Numbered from the stretch's first letter, positions 1-8,971 are shown. The stretch is 64,000 bases of DNA from Pannonibacter sp. XCT-53 (GCF_009915765.1 NZ_JAABLQ010000001.1:2418001-2482000); one strand, 5' to 3'. The notes: a model not told the origin generated them from the sequence alone. Numbers and translations are program-made.

Positions 1-365
1 CCGTCCGGCAGCTCATAGGCCAGGTCCGTGCGGGTCCAGTCGATCACCGGCATGAAGTTGTAGCAGATCGTGCGGATGCCGCAGCGCGCAAGGTTGGTCA
101 GGCTCTCGGCCCAGGTCTCGGCGTAGCGCTCCCAGCCGGGCGCGGCGGTCTTGATGTCCTCATGCACCGGGATGCTCTCGACCACCGCCCAGGTCAGGCC
201 GGCCGCCTCGATCACCGCCTTGCGCTCGAGGATGCGGTCGACCGGCCAGACGGTGCCGTTCGGCAGGTCGTGCAGCGCGGTGACGATGCCGGTCGCGCCG
301 GCCTGCCGGATGTCGGCGAGGGAGACCGGATCGGCGGGGCCGAACCAGCGCCAGGTCTGTTGCAT
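1..365 (-). CDS. uxuA: Mannonate dehydratase UxuA (3' end outside window)
   Basis: Dehydrates D-mannonate to 2-keto-3-deoxygluconate, the last step of the glucuronate branch, in the cytoplasm. Only the first 121 residues are present. They begin [26 protein letters not shown] and continue with [12 protein letters not shown], which matches the very conserved UxuA N-terminus. The ATG at 365 follows a GAGGA ribosome binding site about nine bases upstream. It is the fourth gene of the leftward dctP-uidA-uxuR-uxuA unit and starts 56 bp after the regulator stop. The metal-binding C-terminal part of the TIM barrel cannot be checked because the gene runs off the left edge. Confidence 0.93.
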   Translation of the reverse strand, partial: MQQTWRWFGPADPVSLADIRQAGATGIVTALHDLPNGTVWPVDRILERKAVIEAAGLTWAVVESIPVHEDIKTAAPGWERYAETWAESLTNLARCGIRTICYNFMPVIDWTRTDLAYELPD

Positions 366-421
366 TGTCGTTGTCCTCAGCTGGAGGCGGTCTTGATGGT
401 CAGGTGGTGATGGGGCACAGG

Positions 422-1171
422 TCAGGACACGGCAGCGGCGGCCGGGCGGCTGTCGAACAGGAAGCCATCGAACTCGGGGTCGTCGACGTCGGAGAGCTCC
501 ATCAGCGTCTGGCGCACGTTTTCCAGGTGCTGCCACATCGCCTGACGCGCCGCGCGCGGGTCCTTGCACTGCAGCGCGGTCAGGATCGCCTGATGGTCCT
601 CCAGCCAGCGGCCGCGGTAGCTGACATCGAAGATGCGGGCATGCAGGCGTTCCCACATCGGGCTCTGCTCGCGCTTGCCCCACAGCTCGTCGATCATGTC
701 GACCAGCACGCTGTTCTGCGTCGCCTCGGCGATGAGATGATGGAACAGCTCGTCGCCGGAGTAGTCGCCGCTGCCGTCCTCGATGGCGCGGCGCTCCATC
801 TCCAGCGCCTCGCGCATGCGCAGGATGTCGGCCTTGGTCACGGTCGTGGCGGCAAAGGCTGCGATGGAGCTTTCCAGCACCTGCCGCGCCTGCAGCAGTT
901 CAAACGGGCCGATGTCGCCGCGCGGCTCGCCCGCGTCGCCGGCTGGCAGGCGCACCACATAGGTGCCCGAGCCCTTGCGGACATCGACCAGCCCCTCGAT
1001 CTCCAGCCGGATGATCGCCTCGCGCACCAGCGAGCGCGACACGCCCATGTCCTCCGAGATCTGGCGCTCCGGCTTCATCCGGTCGCCGACCTTGTAGCGG
1101 CCCTCGGCCAGTTCCTTGCGCAGTGCCTCGGCCACGTCCTCGTAGCGTCGCTTGCCCGCCGCCTCGATCAT
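422..1171 (-). CDS. uxuR: GntR/FadR-family regulator, UxuR/ExuR-like
   Basis: 249-residue transcription factor. Residues about 8-75 form the GntR winged helix ([40 protein letters not shown]), and the rest is an FCD ligand-binding domain of FadR/UxuR type with acidic and His residues suited to metal and hexuronate binding. The start overlaps the uidA stop as ATGA, so the two are translationally coupled; a GGAGGTGA site lies inside the uidA end. Its place inside a hexuronate operon and the two palindromes at 4233-4252 and 4494-4505, which look like UxuR/ExuR operators, suggest it represses both arms and is released by a glucuronate-pathway intermediate. The ligand is inferred. Confidence 0.85.
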   Translation of the reverse strand: MIEAAGKRRYEDVAEALRKELAEGRYKVGDRMKPERQISEDMGVSRSLVREAIIRLEIEGLVDVRKGSGTYVVRLPAGDAGEPRGDIGPFELLQARQVLESSIAAFAATTVTKADILRMREALEMERRAIEDGSGDYSGDELFHHLIAEATQNSVLVDMIDELWGKREQSPMWERLHARIFDVSYRGRWLEDHQAILTALQCKDPRAARQAMWQHLENVRQTLMELSDVDDPEFDGFLFDSRPAAAAVS

Positions 1172-2991
1172 GCCTCACCTCCGCCGCCGCCCCGCGCCTG
1201 GTCCTCGTCCCGGCGCTCGGCGTAATAGGCCGCAAGCACCGAGAAGGCCTCCTTCCTGGTCGCCTTGTCGCCGGCGATCAGGCCCTTCTTGTTGAAGCCC
1301 TTCTGGAACACATTCTGCCGCCGTTCGACCCGGAAGTCATAGAGGATCCAGGGCGACATGCCCTTCACGTAGTCAAGCGGACGCAGCGTCGCAATCTGCT
1401 TTTCGTAGACTTCGGTCTGGTAGGCCTCGCTGAACAGCGCCCGGCGCGGGCCGGTGGCGCTGATGTCCGCATCGGCGCCGGTCTCGGAGATCACCACCGG
1501 CTTGCCCGGGTTGGAATTGCGGCCGATGGCGGCGAGATCCTCGAAGTTCTCCTCGTACCAGCCGTAATACTCGTTGATGCCGATGACATCGATGTGGTCG
1601 GCCAGCCGGTCCTCGATGCAGGTCTTGGCGTGGTTGACGAGACAGGCCGCCGAGGTCAGCCGGGTCGGGTCATAGGCCTTCGCCGTCTCGGCGAGGCCGC
1701 GCATGAAGGCAAGGCGCGCATCGGTGTCCGGGTTCTCGTTGCCGACCGACCAGATGATGACGGAGGCGCGGTTGCGGTCGCGCTTGATCAGCTCGATCAG
1801 CTGGTTCTCGGCATCGCGGTAGGTGGCCGGATTGGCAAAGTCGATCGCCCAGTAGACCGGGATCTCTTCCCAGAGCAGGAACCCGAGCTCATCTGCCATC
1901 TCGGCGGCGCGCTCGTGATGCGGATAATGGGCCAGCCGCAGGTAGTTGCAGTTCAGCTCTCGCGCATGGGCAAAGCGGCGGGCGAGGTCTTCCTCGCGCA
2001 TCACCTTGCCGAGCGTGCGGTCGTCCTCATGCACGGAAATACCGCGCAGGAACAGCGGCGTGCCGTTGAGATGGATCTCGTCGCCGACCGTGCGGATCTC
2101 GCGGAAGCCGACACGGTCGCGGACGCTGTCCGCGCCCGCCGTCAGGCGCACGTCGTAGAGCACCGGGCTTTCCGGCGACCACAGCGCGGGCTTGGCCGCG
2201 ATCTCGATGACGCCGCGCCCGGAGGCGTCCAGCGCAAGGGGGGTGTCGATGCCAAGCGCCGGGATTTCCAGCCGTGCCGTGTCCGCGCCCTCGACCTCCA
2301 CCTCGGCGCGGATCGTGCCGAAGCGGCCGTCGGGCACCAGATGCACGAAGAGATCGCGGATCAGCGTCTTCGGCGTCTCGAACAGCTCCACCTCGCGGTA
2401 GACGCCGCCATAGTTGAACCAGTCGGTGTTGCGCATCGGCACGCGGTCCAGCGTGCGGGTGTTGTTGACCATCAGCATCAGCCAGTTGCGGCCGGGCTTC
2501 AGGTGCCCGGTCAGCTCCACCATGAAGGGCGTCGAGCCGCCATAGTGGTTGCCGAGGAAGGCGCCGTTGAGGAAGACCTTGCAGTCATATTGCGCCGCGC
2601 CCACGCGCAGGAACTTGCGCGTGTCCGGGTTGATCGCAGCCATGTCGAGCGGCCGGGTGTACCAGGCGCTGCCTTCAAAGAAGTACCACTTCTCCTTCAG
2701 CATCTGCCAGTTGGAGGGCACCGGCACGGTCTCGCCCTCATAGGGATCATAGTCCCAGGGCTCCGGCCGTTCCTCGGCCGCCATCGGCAGCATGGCGAAC
2801 CACTTCTGCCGCAGGCCGGTGTCGAGCAGGTCGACGCAGAAGTTCCAGTCGCCGTTGAGGCTGAGGCGCGGGCGGCCACGGGTGAAGACCAGGGTCGAGT
2901 GGTTCAGCGCCTGCGTGTTGAACGGGCGGTCATAGTCCTCGTCATGCAGCGCCTGCAGGGCGTTTTCGGCGAGGGCGGAACGTTCGAGCAC
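1168..2991 (-). CDS. uidA: Beta-glucuronidase (GH2)
   Basis: Hydrolyses beta-D-glucuronides to free glucuronate. The product has the usual GH2 order: sugar-binding jelly roll, immunoglobulin-like domain, TIM barrel. The acid/base Glu is E419 in WSVGNENPDT and the nucleophile is E503 in VVISETGAD, close to E413/E504 of the E. coli enzyme. I chose the GTG at 2991 (607 residues, E. coli 603) because a GGAG site sits seven bases upstream; the reading frame could be extended to 3054 but that adds an unusual hydrophobic stretch and overlaps a hairpin. No signal peptide is seen with this start, so it acts in the cytoplasm on imported glucuronides. Ends in a glycine-rich tail and overlaps the regulator by four bases. 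Confidence 0.92.
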   Translation of the reverse strand: MLERSALAENALQALHDEDYDRPFNTQALNHSTLVFTRGRPRLSLNGDWNFCVDLLDTGLRQKWFAMLPMAAEERPEPWDYDPYEGETVPVPSNWQMLKEKWYFFEGSAWYTRPLDMAAINPDTRKFLRVGAAQYDCKVFLNGAFLGNHYGGSTPFMVELTGHLKPGRNWLMLMVNNTRTLDRVPMRNTDWFNYGGVYREVELFETPKTLIRDLFVHLVPDGRFGTIRAEVEVEGADTARLEIPALGIDTPLALDASGRGVIEIAAKPALWSPESPVLYDVRLTAGADSVRDRVGFREIRTVGDEIHLNGTPLFLRGISVHEDDRTLGKVMREEDLARRFAHARELNCNYLRLAHYPHHERAAEMADELGFLLWEEIPVYWAIDFANPATYRDAENQLIELIKRDRNRASVIIWSVGNENPDTDARLAFMRGLAETAKAYDPTRLTSAACLVNHAKTCIEDRLADHIDVIGINEYYGWYEENFEDLAAIGRNSNPGKPVVISETGADADISATGPRRALFSEAYQTEVYEKQIATLRPLDYVKGMSPWILYDFRVERRQNVFQKGFNKKGLIAGDKATRKEAFSVLAAYYAERRDEDQARGGGGGEA

Positions 2992-3042
2992 GGCAGGTCT
3001 CCGGGGCAGAAGCAGCAGGACAGTCTTGAAACAGGCAGGAAA

Positions 3043-3068
3043 GCCCCGGGCCACACCCGGCCCGGGGC
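3043..3068 (-). terminator. GC-rich hairpin between dctP and uidA
   Basis: Perfect 10-bp inverted repeat GCCCCGGGCC (3043-3052) and GGCCCGGGGC (3059-3068) with a six-base loop, starting 14 bases after the dctP stop. On the minus strand it is followed by TTTCCTG, a short imperfect T-stretch. It likely works as a partial terminator or 3' stabiliser that lets the binding protein be made in excess over uidA-uxuR-uxuA, a common arrangement for solute-binding proteins. Confidence 0.65.
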
Positions 3069-3081
3069 CTTGTTCAGGGGC

Positions 3082-4068
3082 TCAGTTGGCGGCGGCCTGG
3101 ATGCGCTTGATCAGGTCGGCAACGCGCGGCGACTTGGCGGCGGCCTCCTCGTACATCGGCTGCACGGCGGCGGCGAAGGGGGCCTTGTCGACGGCGATGA
3201 ACTTCACGCCCATTTCCTTCTCGGCCAGGGCCTTGCCCTCGGCGACCTGCTTGTTCCAGCCCTCGCGGTGGAAGTCCATGGACTCGCGCGCCGCCTGCTT
3301 CAGGGCCTTCTGCTGCTCGGCCGAGAGGCTGTCCCAGGTCTGGGTGGAGATCATGACCACGGAGGGGATCATGGTGTGCTCGTTCTCGGAAAAGACCTTG
3401 GCGATCTCGCCGTGGCGGTTGACGGTCAGCGCCAGCGGGTTGTTCTCGGCGCCGTCGACCACGCCCTGCTGCAGCGCGCTGTAAAGCTCGCCGAAGGCGA
3501 TCGGGGTCGGCGAGCCGCCCAGCAGCTCGACCATGCGGATGGCGGTGGGGCTCGGCTGGACGCGGATCTTCATGCCCTTGAGGTCGGCCGGGGTGCGGAT
3601 TTCCTTGTTGGAATAGAAGGACCGCGCGCCCTCGACGTAATAGGCAAGGCCGACGAAGCCCTTGTCCTTCGAGGCGGCGAGGATGTCGTCGCCGATCTCG
3701 CCGCTCAGCACCTTGTAGTAATGCTCCTCGTTGGCGAAGATGAAGGGCAGGTTCAGCGCGGAATAGGACTCCTCGAAGGCTTCCAGCTCGCTGGCGTTGG
3801 ACCGGGCCATGTCGAGCGAGCCATTCTGCATCAGCTCCATGGATTCGCGCTGGTTGCCCAGCTGCGCATTGGCATAGACGCGGATCTTGATGTCGCCGTT
3901 GGTCAGCTCCTCCACGCGCTTGCCCATGAATTCCATCGACTTGTGCAGCGGATGGTCTTCCGGATTGTTGTGGTTGAGCTTCAGCGTCCGGGCGTCGGCG
4001 GTGGTGGCGGTGGCAAAGGCCATGAAGGCAACGCCCGCCAGCACGGCGAGACGGTTCATCATACGCAT
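3082..4068 (-). CDS. dctP: TRAP transporter substrate-binding protein DctP
   Basis: Periplasmic binding protein of a DctPQM tripartite transporter. The 328-residue product starts with a Sec signal peptide (MRMMNRLAVLAGVAFMAFATATTADA, cleavage near residue 26) followed by RTLKLNHNNPEDHPLHKSMEFMGKRVEELTNGDIKIRVYANAQLG, typical of the DctP family. The ATG at 4068 is chosen because GGGAGGA lies eight bases upstream; an in-frame ATG at 4206 would bury the signal peptide. The conserved ligand Arg is probably in the KIRVQPSP stretch. It is transcribed divergently from its membrane partners dctQ and dctM. Ligand is predicted to be a glucuronide or hexuronate from gene context only. Confidence 0.92.
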   Translation of the reverse strand: MRMMNRLAVLAGVAFMAFATATTADARTLKLNHNNPEDHPLHKSMEFMGKRVEELTNGDIKIRVYANAQLGNQRESMELMQNGSLDMARSNASELEAFEESYSALNLPFIFANEEHYYKVLSGEIGDDILAASKDKGFVGLAYYVEGARSFYSNKEIRTPADLKGMKIRVQPSPTAIRMVELLGGSPTPIAFGELYSALQQGVVDGAENNPLALTVNRHGEIAKVFSENEHTMIPSVVMISTQTWDSLSAEQQKALKQAARESMDFHREGWNKQVAEGKALAEKEMGVKFIAVDKAPFAAAVQPMYEEAAAKSPRVADLIKRIQAAAN

Positions 4069-4232
4069 GTCAAAAATCCTCCCGATGATCCGGTCCGGCC
4101 CGGGGCAACTCCCACCCGATCGCACCAGCCAGCGGCTGGCGGACATCAGTCCCGGATAAATTGGCCGACCCCTTCCGGCCCGGCTTGCGACCAGAGACTT
4201 GGCCAAACCGGGTCATCTGTCAACCAGTTTTG

Positions 4233-4252
4233 AAAATTGGTTGACCAATTTT
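4233..4252. promoter_or_regulatory. UxuR/ExuR-type operator palindrome
   Basis: Perfect palindrome of AAAATTGGT (4233-4241), a TG centre, and ACCAATTTT (4244-4252). It is almost the same as the known UxuR/ExuR consensus of enterobacteria (TTGGT-N2-ACCAA with AT-rich flanks). It overlaps a wider imperfect repeat CAACCAGTTTT / AAAATTGGTTG at about 4221-4243. It lies about 165 bp upstream of the dctP start, so it would control the leftward unit. Binding by the local GntR regulator is inferred. Confidence 0.75.
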
Positions 4253-4493
4253 GGAAAATGCGCATTCTCTGGGGTGCCCGTCGTCCCGGGTCCCGACAAC
4301 CAGGCCCGACTGCGCGGCGCTGGTGGCGGACCGGCCCGACCGACGGGGCTTTTTTGATGGCCCACTGGCCTGCCGGTCTCGCCCGTCCCTTGCGGACCCG
4401 GACGGGAACCGGCCAGCGAGGGGTCCCACCTGCCAACCAGATCCGGCTGGAGCAGACAGCAACAGGTTGACCACCCGCCCGAGCATCGCTCAA

Positions 4494-4505
4494 CTGGTCG
4501 ACCAA
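4494..4505. promoter_or_regulatory. Second UxuR-type operator
   Basis: CTGGTCGACCAA; the core TGGTCGACCA (4495-4504) is a perfect palindrome with the same GGT-N2-ACC half-site spacing as the 4233 site. It lies about 90 bp before the dctQ start, fitting control of the rightward unit. Confidence 0.6.
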
Positions 4506-4592
4506 TCCGGAACCGGGGCCGGACCTTGTGTCCGGGGAGGAAACGGGAGCCGGCGCCCCGGCGTCAGGCTGCGAAGTGGAGGACATGCAGCC

Positions 4593-5117
4593 ATGCATGC
4601 ACTGAAAACCCGCGTGGACCGCGCGCTGGGACTGTTTATTGCCGCCGTCTTTGCGGTGCTTGTTGCCTGCGTGGTCTGGCAGGTGTTCTCGCGGTACGTG
4701 CTGAACGCGCCCAGCACCGTCACCGACGAACTCGCCCGCTTCCTGTTCATGTGGATCGGCCTGATCGGCGCTGCCTACACGCTGGGTCAGCGCAAGCATC
4801 TGGCCATCGACGTCCTGCTGCAGATGGCCGGACCGCAGAAGGCCCGCTGGCTCGCGCTGCTGGTCACCCTGCTGGTCGGCGTGTTCTCGGCCGTGGTGCT
4901 CATCTATGGCGGCGCGATGCTGATGCAGAAGACGCTGGCCACCGGCCAGCTCTCGCCGGCCCTGCGCCTGCCGATGGGCTATGTCTACGGCGCCATTCCC
5001 CTCGCAGGCGCCATGATGGTGCTCTACTGCCTCGAGTTTGCCGCGGGCCTCGTCTCGGGCCGCATCCACCCCATCGACACCGAGGCCGAACCAGCGGCCG
5101 GCGGCCCCCTGACCTGA
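4593..5117 (+). CDS. dctQ: TRAP transporter small permease DctQ
   Basis: 174-residue membrane protein with four predicted helices (about residues 11-30, 44-62, 84-105 and 130-155). The motif WQVFSRYVLNAPSTVTDELARFLFMWIGLIGAAY is diagnostic of DctQ small subunits. The ATG at 4593 has GGAGGA nine bases upstream; upstream in-frame sequence is non-coding control DNA. It pairs with DctM (next gene, 10 bp later) and receives substrate from the divergently encoded DctP. Confidence 0.93.
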   Translation: MHALKTRVDRALGLFIAAVFAVLVACVVWQVFSRYVLNAPSTVTDELARFLFMWIGLIGAAYTLGQRKHLAIDVLLQMAGPQKARWLALLVTLLVGVFSAVVLIYGGAMLMQKTLATGQLSPALRLPMGYVYGAIPLAGAMMVLYCLEFAAGLVSGRIHPIDTEAEPAAGGPLT

Positions 5118-5127
5118 GGCAAGTCCC

Positions 5128-6435
5128 ATGGAACTCTTCAGCGCATTCGTCCTGTTCGGCGCCTTCGGCCTGCTCATGGTGCTGGGCGTGCCCGTCGCCT
5201 ATGCCATCGGCATTGCCTCGGTCCTGACCTTCGGCATCTTCATGACGGTCGACCAGTCGATCTTCATCACGGCGCAGCAGATCGCGTCCGGCCTCGACAG
5301 CTTCACCCTGCTTGCCATCCCGTTCTTCATCCTGGCCGGCAACATCATGAACCGGGGCGGCATCGCCCTGCGCCTCATCGAGTTTGCCAAGGTGCTGGGC
5401 GGCCGGCTTCCCGGCTCGCTGGCCCACTGCAACGTGCTCGCCAACATGATGTTCGGCGCCATCTCCGGCTCGGCCGTTGCGGCAGCCGCTGCGGTTGGCG
5501 GCGTGATGGCCCCCTTGCAGAAGAAGGAAGGCTACGATCCGGCCTATTCGGCGGCCGTCAACATCGCCTCCTGCCCCACCGGCCTGCTCATCCCGCCGTC
5601 GACCACCTTCATCGTGTTCTCGCTGATCACGGGCGGCACCTCGATCGCGGCGCTGTTCGTGGCCGGCTACGTGCCGGGCATCCTCATGGGCATCGGCATC
5701 ATGATCGTCGCCGGAATCATGGCCAAAAAGCGTGGCTATCCGGTGGCCCCGCGCCCCAGCACCAGCACGGTCATCGCCAAGACCGTCGATGCCTTGCTGC
5801 CGCTCAGCCTGATCCTTGTCATCATGGGCGGCATCATCGGCGGCGTGTTCACCGCAACGGAAGCCTCGGCCATCGCGGTCGTCTACAGCCTGTTCCTCGC
5901 GCTGTTCATCTATCGCGAGATCAAGCTGCAGGACCTGCCGTCCATCTTCCTCGACTCGGCCGTCACAACCTCCATCGTGCTGCTGATGATCGGCTGTTCC
6001 ATCGCCATGTCCAAGGCCATGGCCTTTGCCGACATCCCCTTCGCCGTGTCGGATGCGCTGCTGGCGCTCTCCGAAAACCCGATCGTGCTGCTGCTCATCA
6101 TCAACATCGCCCTGCTCGTGGTCGGCATGTTCATGGACATGACGCCGGCGCTGCTGATCTTCACCCCGATCTTCCTGCCGGTGGTCAAGGATCTCGGCAT
6201 GGACCCGGTGCATTTCGGCGTGATGATGACCTTCAACCTCTGCATCGGCATCTGCACGCCGCCGGTGGGCTCCGCGCTCTTTGTCGGCTGCTCCGTTGCG
6301 AAGGTGTCGATTGCCCGCGTGATCAAGCCGCTCCTGCCGATGATTGCCATGCAGATCGCGGTCCTGATGCTCATCACCTATGTGCCGGAGCTGAGCCTGG
6401 CCCTGCCGCGCTGGCTGCTCGGCTACGGCGGCTGA
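5128..6435 (+). CDS. dctM: TRAP transporter large permease DctM
   Basis: 435-residue inner membrane channel subunit of the TRAP transporter, driven by the sodium or proton gradient. It has the 12-helix pattern and typical family blocks: FTLLAIPFFILAGNIMNRGGIALRL near residue 52, MFGAISGSAVAAAAAVGGVM near 108, and the C-terminal FGVMMTFNLCIGICTPPVGSALFVGCSVAKV. Length matches the family. It follows dctQ closely, with the ribosome binding site GAGG overlapping the dctQ stop. Ends before a strong intercistronic hairpin. Confidence 0.94.
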   Translation: MELFSAFVLFGAFGLLMVLGVPVAYAIGIASVLTFGIFMTVDQSIFITAQQIASGLDSFTLLAIPFFILAGNIMNRGGIALRLIEFAKVLGGRLPGSLAHCNVLANMMFGAISGSAVAAAAAVGGVMAPLQKKEGYDPAYSAAVNIASCPTGLLIPPSTTFIVFSLITGGTSIAALFVAGYVPGILMGIGIMIVAGIMAKKRGYPVAPRPSTSTVIAKTVDALLPLSLILVIMGGIIGGVFTATEASAIAVVYSLFLALFIYREIKLQDLPSIFLDSAVTTSIVLLMIGCSIAMSKAMAFADIPFAVSDALLALSENPIVLLLIINIALLVVGMFMDMTPALLIFTPIFLPVVKDLGMDPVHFGVMMTFNLCIGICTPPVGSALFVGCSVAKVSIARVIKPLLPMIAMQIAVLMLITYVPELSLALPRWLLGYGG

Positions 6436-6442
6436 CCCCGAT

Positions 6443-6475
6443 GACAGCAGGCCCGCAGTCGCGGTGCCTGCTGTC
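6443..6475 (+). terminator. Strong intercistronic hairpin after dctM
   Basis: GACAGCAGGC (6443-6452) pairs perfectly with GCCTGCTGTC (6466-6475). An inner CCGC/GCGG pair (6453-6456 with 6461-6464) extends the stem to 14 bp with one bulged T and an AGTC loop. No T-run follows, so it is more likely an mRNA-stabilising or attenuating hairpin between the transporter genes and the enzyme genes than a full terminator. Confidence 0.5.
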
Positions 6476-6546
6476 TGCCACCTCCTGACCCTTTTCCGAT
6501 CCCGCAGCGCCCGACGCCTGGCGCTGCCCCGCCTTGCGGAGTTCCC

Positions 6547-8955
6547 ATGAAGACGCTGCACGCCTTCCGCCTCGCCCGGACCCTTGACGCCGGCATCGAG
6601 CTTCTGGTCGAGAACCGTCACCTCCTCACCGTCTTCGTTCTGGAACCGCAGCTTTTCCGGGTTGTCCTGCGCAAGGATGGCCAGTTCCGCCTCGGCCGGT
6701 CCTGGTCCGTCGCGCCCAAGGCAGAAGGCAGCCTCACCCCGGCCGATGTCGCCTGGGAGGGCCGGTCGCGGCTGGATGTCTCGGGCTTTTCCTGCCCGCC
6801 CTTCACCGTCGAGGACCGTGGCGAGGCCGGGCTCGTGCTCTCCACCGACGCCCTGCGGCTCACCATCACCGCGCCCCTCACCTTCGTCTGGGAAGCCCGT
6901 CAGGCCGACGGCCGCTTCCTCGTCTTCGCCGAGGATCGCCCGACCGGCGCCTACATGCTGGACGTGAAGTCACACGCCCACGCCCATTACCTCAACCGCC
7001 GCAAGGGCGAGAAGGTTTATGGCCTCGGCGAGAAGGCCGGCGACCTGGAGCGCTCCGGCCGTCGCTACGAGATGCGCAATCTCGATGCCATGGGCTATGA
7101 CGCGCGCACGACCGATCCGCTCTACAAGCACATCCCGGTCACCATCACCCGCACGCCCGATGCCGGCACCTTCTCGGTCTTCTACGACAATTTGGCCGGG
7201 TGCTGGTTCGATCTCGGCAACGAGCTGGACAACTACCACAAGCCCTACCGCAGCTACCGCGCCGAGGATGGCGATCTCGACTACTACATGCGCTGGTCAC
7301 CTTCGGTTCTGGACGCGGTCAAGCATCATGTCCGTCTGACCGGCGGCACCGCCTTCCCGCCGCTGTGGAGCCTCGGCTACTCCGGCTCGACCATGCATTA
7401 CACCGATGCCCCCAATGCCCAGGAGCAGCTCGAAGGCTTTGTCCGGCTCGTCGACGAGCACGACATTCCCTGTGACAGCTTCCAGCTCTCCTCCGGCTAT
7501 TCGTCCATCGGTGCCAAGCGCTACGTCTTCACCTGGAACAGCGCCAAGGTGCCCGATCCGGCGGGTCTGGCCGCCACCTTTGCGGGCGCCGGCCTGCATC
7601 TGGCCGCCAACATCAAGCCCTGCCTGCTGCAGGACCATCCGATGTACCAGGACGTCGCCGCGCGCGACCTGTTCATCAAGGACAGCGAGAGCGACGCCCC
7701 GTCCCGCTCCGTCTTCTGGGATGACGAAGGCTCGAACCTCGATTTCACCAACCCGGCGACCATCGCCTGGTGGCAGGGCAACATCGCCGACAAGCTGCTG
7801 CGCTACGGCATCAACTCGACCTGGAACGACAACAACGAGTTCGAGGTCTGGGACAATCATGCCCGCTGCCACGGCTTCGGCGAGGAGATCGACGTCGGCC
7901 TGATCCGGCCGCTGCTGCCGGTGCTGATGACCCGCGCCAGCCATGAGGTGCAGGTGGCGCACCAGCCCGACACCCGCCCCTATCTCATTTCGCGCTCCGG
8001 CGCGCCCGGCCTGCAGCGCTACGCCCAGACCTGGACCGGCGACAACCGCACGGCCTGGGAGACGATCCGCTACAACATCCGCATGGGCCTCGGCATGTCC
8101 CTGTCCGGCCTCTACAACGTCGGCCACGACGTGGGCGGCTTTGCCGGCCCGAAGCCCGATCCGGAACTGTTTGTCCGCTGGGTGCAGAACGGCATCTTCC
8201 ATCCGCGCTTCACAATTCATTCCTGGAACGACGACCACACGGTCAACGAGCCCTGGATGTATCCGAACGTGACGCCGCTCATCCGCGAGGCGATCAGGTT
8301 CCGCTACCGGCTGCTGCCCTATCTCTACACGGCCCTGTATCAGGCCGTGACCGCCGACGAGCCGATGCTGCGGCCGACCTTCCTCGACCATGAGCACGAC
8401 CCGCGCACCTTCGAGGAATGCGACGAGTTCCTCATCGGCCGCGATCTTCTGGTCGCCAATGTCGTTGATCCGGGCGTGACCGAGCGCACCGTCTATCTGC
8501 CGCAGACCGACACCGGCTGGTGGGACTTCTGGGCCGGCAGCTGGCATGCGGGCGGCACCACCGTCACCCTGCCGGTGACGCTCGCCTCCATGCCGCTCTT
8601 CGTCCGGGGGGGCGCGGTGCTGCCGCTGGCCGATGATCTCAATCGCGCCCAGGCCGCCCGGGACACGTCCCGCACCTACGCCCTCTTCCCTGCCCCGGGG
8701 GCTGCGTCCGGTGTCAGCCTCGAATATGCCGATGACGGCTTTGCCGTCGATGCGCTCGAGGGCAACCACGCCCTTGTCCGCCTTGCCCTCACCTCGACGG
8801 CGTCCGAGATCCGTCTCGACGTCGCCCGCAGCGGGCGGCATGATCCGGCCTGGGCAGACGCCAGCTTCGTTCTTCCCGCCGGCGAAACCCGCCCCCTGAT
8901 CCTGAACGGCGAGGCTGTCGCCTCCGGCATCTCCCGCCCCGTTCCCCGCGCCTGA
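6547..8955 (+). CDS. Glycoside hydrolase family 31 (alpha-glucosidase-like)
   Basis: 802-residue retaining alpha-glycosidase. It has an N-terminal beta-sandwich, the GH31 barrel and C-terminal beta domains. The nucleophile is D428 in STWNDNNEFE and the likely acid/base is D499 in TWTGDNRTAWE; HPRFTIHSWN and FRYRLLPYLYTALYQA are further family blocks. The WNDxNE form is that of alpha-glucosidases rather than alpha-xylosidases (KTDFGE) or sulfoquinovosidases. No signal peptide, so the substrate is taken up first. GGAG lies six bases before the ATG. Being in a glucuronide operon suggests it trims an alpha-linked sugar from an imported glucuronic-acid-containing oligosaccharide; the exact linkage cannot be told from sequence. 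Confidence 0.85.
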   Translation: MKTLHAFRLARTLDAGIELLVENRHLLTVFVLEPQLFRVVLRKDGQFRLGRSWSVAPKAEGSLTPADVAWEGRSRLDVSGFSCPPFTVEDRGEAGLVLSTDALRLTITAPLTFVWEARQADGRFLVFAEDRPTGAYMLDVKSHAHAHYLNRRKGEKVYGLGEKAGDLERSGRRYEMRNLDAMGYDARTTDPLYKHIPVTITRTPDAGTFSVFYDNLAGCWFDLGNELDNYHKPYRSYRAEDGDLDYYMRWSPSVLDAVKHHVRLTGGTAFPPLWSLGYSGSTMHYTDAPNAQEQLEGFVRLVDEHDIPCDSFQLSSGYSSIGAKRYVFTWNSAKVPDPAGLAATFAGAGLHLAANIKPCLLQDHPMYQDVAARDLFIKDSESDAPSRSVFWDDEGSNLDFTNPATIAWWQGNIADKLLRYGINSTWNDNNEFEVWDNHARCHGFGEEIDVGLIRPLLPVLMTRASHEVQVAHQPDTRPYLISRSGAPGLQRYAQTWTGDNRTAWETIRYNIRMGLGMSLSGLYNVGHDVGGFAGPKPDPELFVRWVQNGIFHPRFTIHSWNDDHTVNEPWMYPNVTPLIREAIRFRYRLLPYLYTALYQAVTADEPMLRPTFLDHEHDPRTFEECDEFLIGRDLLVANVVDPGVTERTVYLPQTDTGWWDFWAGSWHAGGTTVTLPVTLASMPLFVRGGAVLPLADDLNRAQAARDTSRTYALFPAPGAASGVSLEYADDGFAVDALEGNHALVRLALTSTASEIRLDVARSGRHDPAWADASFVLPAGETRPLILNGEAVASGISRPVPRA

Positions 8956-8971
8956 CGCAGAGGTGAAGTCC

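Larger units (their letters stand above)
4069..4592. promoter_or_regulatory. Divergent control region of the hexuronate island
   Basis: 524 bp without a credible gene, separating dctP (left) from dctQ (right). It contains the two operator-like palindromes listed separately, plus a further partial copy GGTTGACC at about 4465-4472. The AT-rich block at 4215-4260 stands out from the GC-rich remainder and is the best place for the dctP promoter. Open frames across this stretch (for example 4251-4592 in frame with dctQ) lack a start with a ribosome binding site and have no recognisable protein features. Confidence 0.7.

Noticed and set aside
2992..3054. Longer uidA start giving 628 residues
   Set aside because: The extra 21 residues overlap a terminator-like hairpin; the GTG at 2991 has a good GGAG site and gives the family length.
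1123..4233. Long plus-strand frame (1036 codons) opposite uxuR, uidA and dctP
   Set aside because: Antisense shadow of well-recognised genes in a GC-rich genome. The product is low in recognisable motifs and rich in Ala, Arg, Val, Asp and His from complement codons.
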